Source: CAVPNY01 sp963706905
GTDB taxonomy: Bacteria > Chloroflexota > Anaerolineae > Anaerolineales > UBA4823
DNA length: 64,000 nucleotides
Assembly: GCA_963706905.1 (NCBI GenBank)
Contig: CAVPNY010000009.1
Coordinates: forward strand, 310,001 to 374,000
Direction: 5' to 3'
Shown here in pieces: positions 62,539 through 64,000 of this stretch (its first letter is position 1; each line of letters begins with the position of its first letter). A program made the position numbers and the translations under genes. The notes below the pieces were generated by a model, which ran no database searches, was not told the origin of the DNA, and worked only from the letters and a program-made list of their open reading frames with translations.

Positions 62539-64000
62539 ATGACAACCGAATTTACCCAACTAGATCTGCACCCTCAGCTGGTGCAGGCTGTCGCTGAGCG
62601 CGGCTACCTGACCCCCACCCCTATCCAGGCTTCTTTAATCCCAGTCATGCTGACCGGCCAGGACGTGATTGGCCAGGCGCAGACCGGCACTGGAAAGACC
62701 GCAGCATTTGCGCTCCCCATGCTACATAATCTAGAATCCGATGGACATCACGTCCAGGGCCTGGTGCTTGTCCCGACGCGTGAATTGGCCCTGCAAGTTG
62801 CCGAGGCTATCGGGGAATACGGCCGTTACAGGAAAGTGCGCGTCCTGGCGGTTTACGGCGGCCAATCATATAGTCTGCAGATCAACAGCCTTAAACGCGG
62901 GGTGGATATCGTGGTCGGAACCCCCGGTCGCCTGCTCGACCTGATGCAGAAAGGCATCCTGAATATCCAAAACGTTCGCACGGTAGTGCTGGACGAAGCG
63001 GACGAAATGCTCAGCATGGGCTTTATCGAAGATATCGAGACAATCCTAGCCGAAACCCCTGCTGCCCGCCAGACGGCTCTCTTCTCTGCAACCCTCCCGC
63101 TGGAGATTCGCCGGCTGGCCGACAAATACCTGCGAGATCCACAGGCGATCACCATCCAGCGCGAACAGGTCACCGTTGCTGCTATCGAACAACGCTATTA
63201 TCTGGTGAACGAGGCCGACAAGCTGGCTGCATTGACCCGCCTGTTTGAAATGGAGCCATTCACCAGCGTATTGATCTTCGTGCGCACCCGCGCAGCAACA
63301 GGCGAGCTGGCCAATGAGTTAACCGGGCGCGGTTTCCCTGCCGAAGCCTTGAATGGGGATTTGAATCAAGAAGCACGTGAACGCACTCTCGGCCGTTTCC
63401 GACAGAATCAGATTAAGATGCTGGTGGCGACCGATGTGGCAGCCCGCGGACTGGATATCGACGACATCTCTCATGTGGTCAACTATGAATTGCCCGATGA
63501 TGCAGAAATTTACGTCCACCGCATTGGGCGCACCGGACGCGCCGGTAAGACTGGCATCGCTATCTCGCTGGTTTCGCCATACGAGAAACGCCGCCTTCGC
63601 CAAGTCGAGGCCTTTACCCACAACAAAATTAACCGCGCTACACTGCCTAGCGAAGAAGATATCCGTAATACCCGCGAAGCGCAATTGGTTAACCAGGTGA
63701 CTGTCTGGCTCCAGCGCGGCCGTTGCCGCCGGGAGCGTGAGCTGGCTGAGAGCCTGGTCGCCGCGGGTCACGATCCGATGGATATCGCCGCGGCAGCTCT
63801 GAAAATAGCCCGGGCCGAGGAGAAACAGCGCCCGATCGCGCCAATCCGCGAGGTTGTTGAGTCTCGTCGAATCAATTCTGAGCGTCAATCTATGCGCGGC
63901 ATCCATACCGGTCGCCTGTCGCGCCCGACGCATACTTCCCACGAGCCGGATATGGTGCGCCTGAGTCTCAATGCAGGCAAAGAGCACGGCGTTCGCCCCA
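62539..64000 (+). CDS. deaD: DEAD-box RNA helicase DeaD/CshA type, 3' end outside window
   Basis: 487 complete codons run to the window end without a stop. All helicase motifs are present: Q motif region PTPIQ, AQTGTGKT (47-54), PTRELA, TPGRLLD, LDEADEML, SAT, VATDVAARGLDID and HRIGRTGRAG. The C-terminal extension includes a basic RRINSERQSMRGIHTGRLSR stretch and, at the very end, MVRLSLNAGKEHGV, the start of a DbpA-type RNA-binding domain. It probably unwinds structured RNA in ribosome assembly, mRNA decay or cold adaptation. Confidence 0.95.
   Translation, partial: MTTEFTQLDLHPQLVQAVAERGYLTPTPIQASLIPVMLTGQDVIGQAQTGTGKTAAFALPMLHNLESDGHHVQGLVLVPTRELALQVAEAIGEYGRYRKVRVLAVYGGQSYSLQINSLKRGVDIVVGTPGRLLDLMQKGILNIQNVRTVVLDEADEMLSMGFIEDIETILAETPAARQTALFSATLPLEIRRLADKYLRDPQAITIQREQVTVAAIEQRYYLVNEADKLAALTRLFEMEPFTSVLIFVRTRAATGELANELTGRGFPAEALNGDLNQEARERTLGRFRQNQIKMLVATDVAARGLDIDDISHVVNYELPDDAEIYVHRIGRTGRAGKTGIAISLVSPYEKRRLRQVEAFTHNKINRATLPSEEDIRNTREAQLVNQVTVWLQRGRCRRERELAESLVAAGHDPMDIAAAALKIARAEEKQRPIAPIREVVESRRINSERQSMRGIHTGRLSRPTHTSHEPDMVRLSLNAGKEHGVRP

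Noticed and set aside
1..64000. Search for tRNA, rRNA, complete insertion sequences and phage genes
   Set aside because: Intergenic regions were read for cloverleaf-like or rRNA-like sequence and none was seen; only one transposase remnant was found. A covariance search could still reveal something missed by eye.

Overview
The window looks like a chromosomal segment of an anaerobic or facultative Chloroflexota bacterium of the Anaerolineae type. This is inferred from gene content and style: Thr/Pro/Ala-rich linkers behind lipoprotein and membrane anchors, GAF-rich sensor kinases, F420-type LLM enzymes, a RodZ-like protein with two helix-turn-helix domains, and multihaem cytochromes. No rRNA, tRNA, CRISPR array or complete insertion sequence was found.

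Layout. 1-3875 (+): groES (cut by the window edge), groEL, then rnj behind a strong promoter and a structured leader that ends in an intrinsic terminator. 3908-7103 (-): thioesterase, M42 peptidase, LLM oxidoreductase and pcm. 7275-9019 (+): a membrane TPR protein and a CopD-like protein. 9024-15014 (-): rplI, rodZ-like, rimO, cysQ-like and a GT39-like glycosyltransferase. 15209 (+): recO. 15996-20160 (-): a very large multi-GAF hybrid kinase. 20315-22889 (+): a possible PD-(D/E)XK nuclease and polX. 23070-33332: App1-like phosphatase, PH/SHOCT protein, creatininase, C45 acyltransferase, lipoproteins, a tandem SGNH-like pair, an Fe-S protein and an aldo/keto reductase. 33410-38819: ettA and a small accessory zone with a DUF433/DUF5615 pair. 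38943-41302 (+): azlCD and a DUF89 protein. 41291-52989 (-): a long run built around glucosylglycerate. 53044-54822 (-): small genes. 54884-60796 (-): a multihaem electron-transfer operon. 61107-64000: a B3/B4 protein, a decayed transposase, and a deaD-type helicase cut by the window end.

Two systems stand out. The first (41291-49942) combines a UspA-UspA-GpgS fusion, a histidine phosphatase suited to GpgP, a GT4 enzyme, a GH63 hydrolase and a GH13_18 phosphorylase. Together these could make, extend and recycle glucosylglycerate-type compatible solutes. The second (54884-60796) encodes two membrane-anchored c-type cytochromes with 18 and 22 CXXCH sites, an 8-iron ferredoxin, an FAD/NAD oxidoreductase and a haem-b-like membrane protein. 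It resembles a route from NAD(P)H or quinol to the outside of the membrane.

Regulation visible in the sequence: several genes have a TATAAT-like box only 6-7 nt before the ATG, which predicts leaderless mRNAs. The two RNA-turnover genes, rnj and the DEAD-box helicase, instead have extended -10 promoters and long leaders with an early terminator. At least seven genes and one transposase remnant carry apparent frameshifts, nearly all in the same direction, so some 'broken' genes here may be assembly or sequencing indels rather than true pseudogenes. Where a frame can be repaired with confidence, the feature spans the whole repaired gene.
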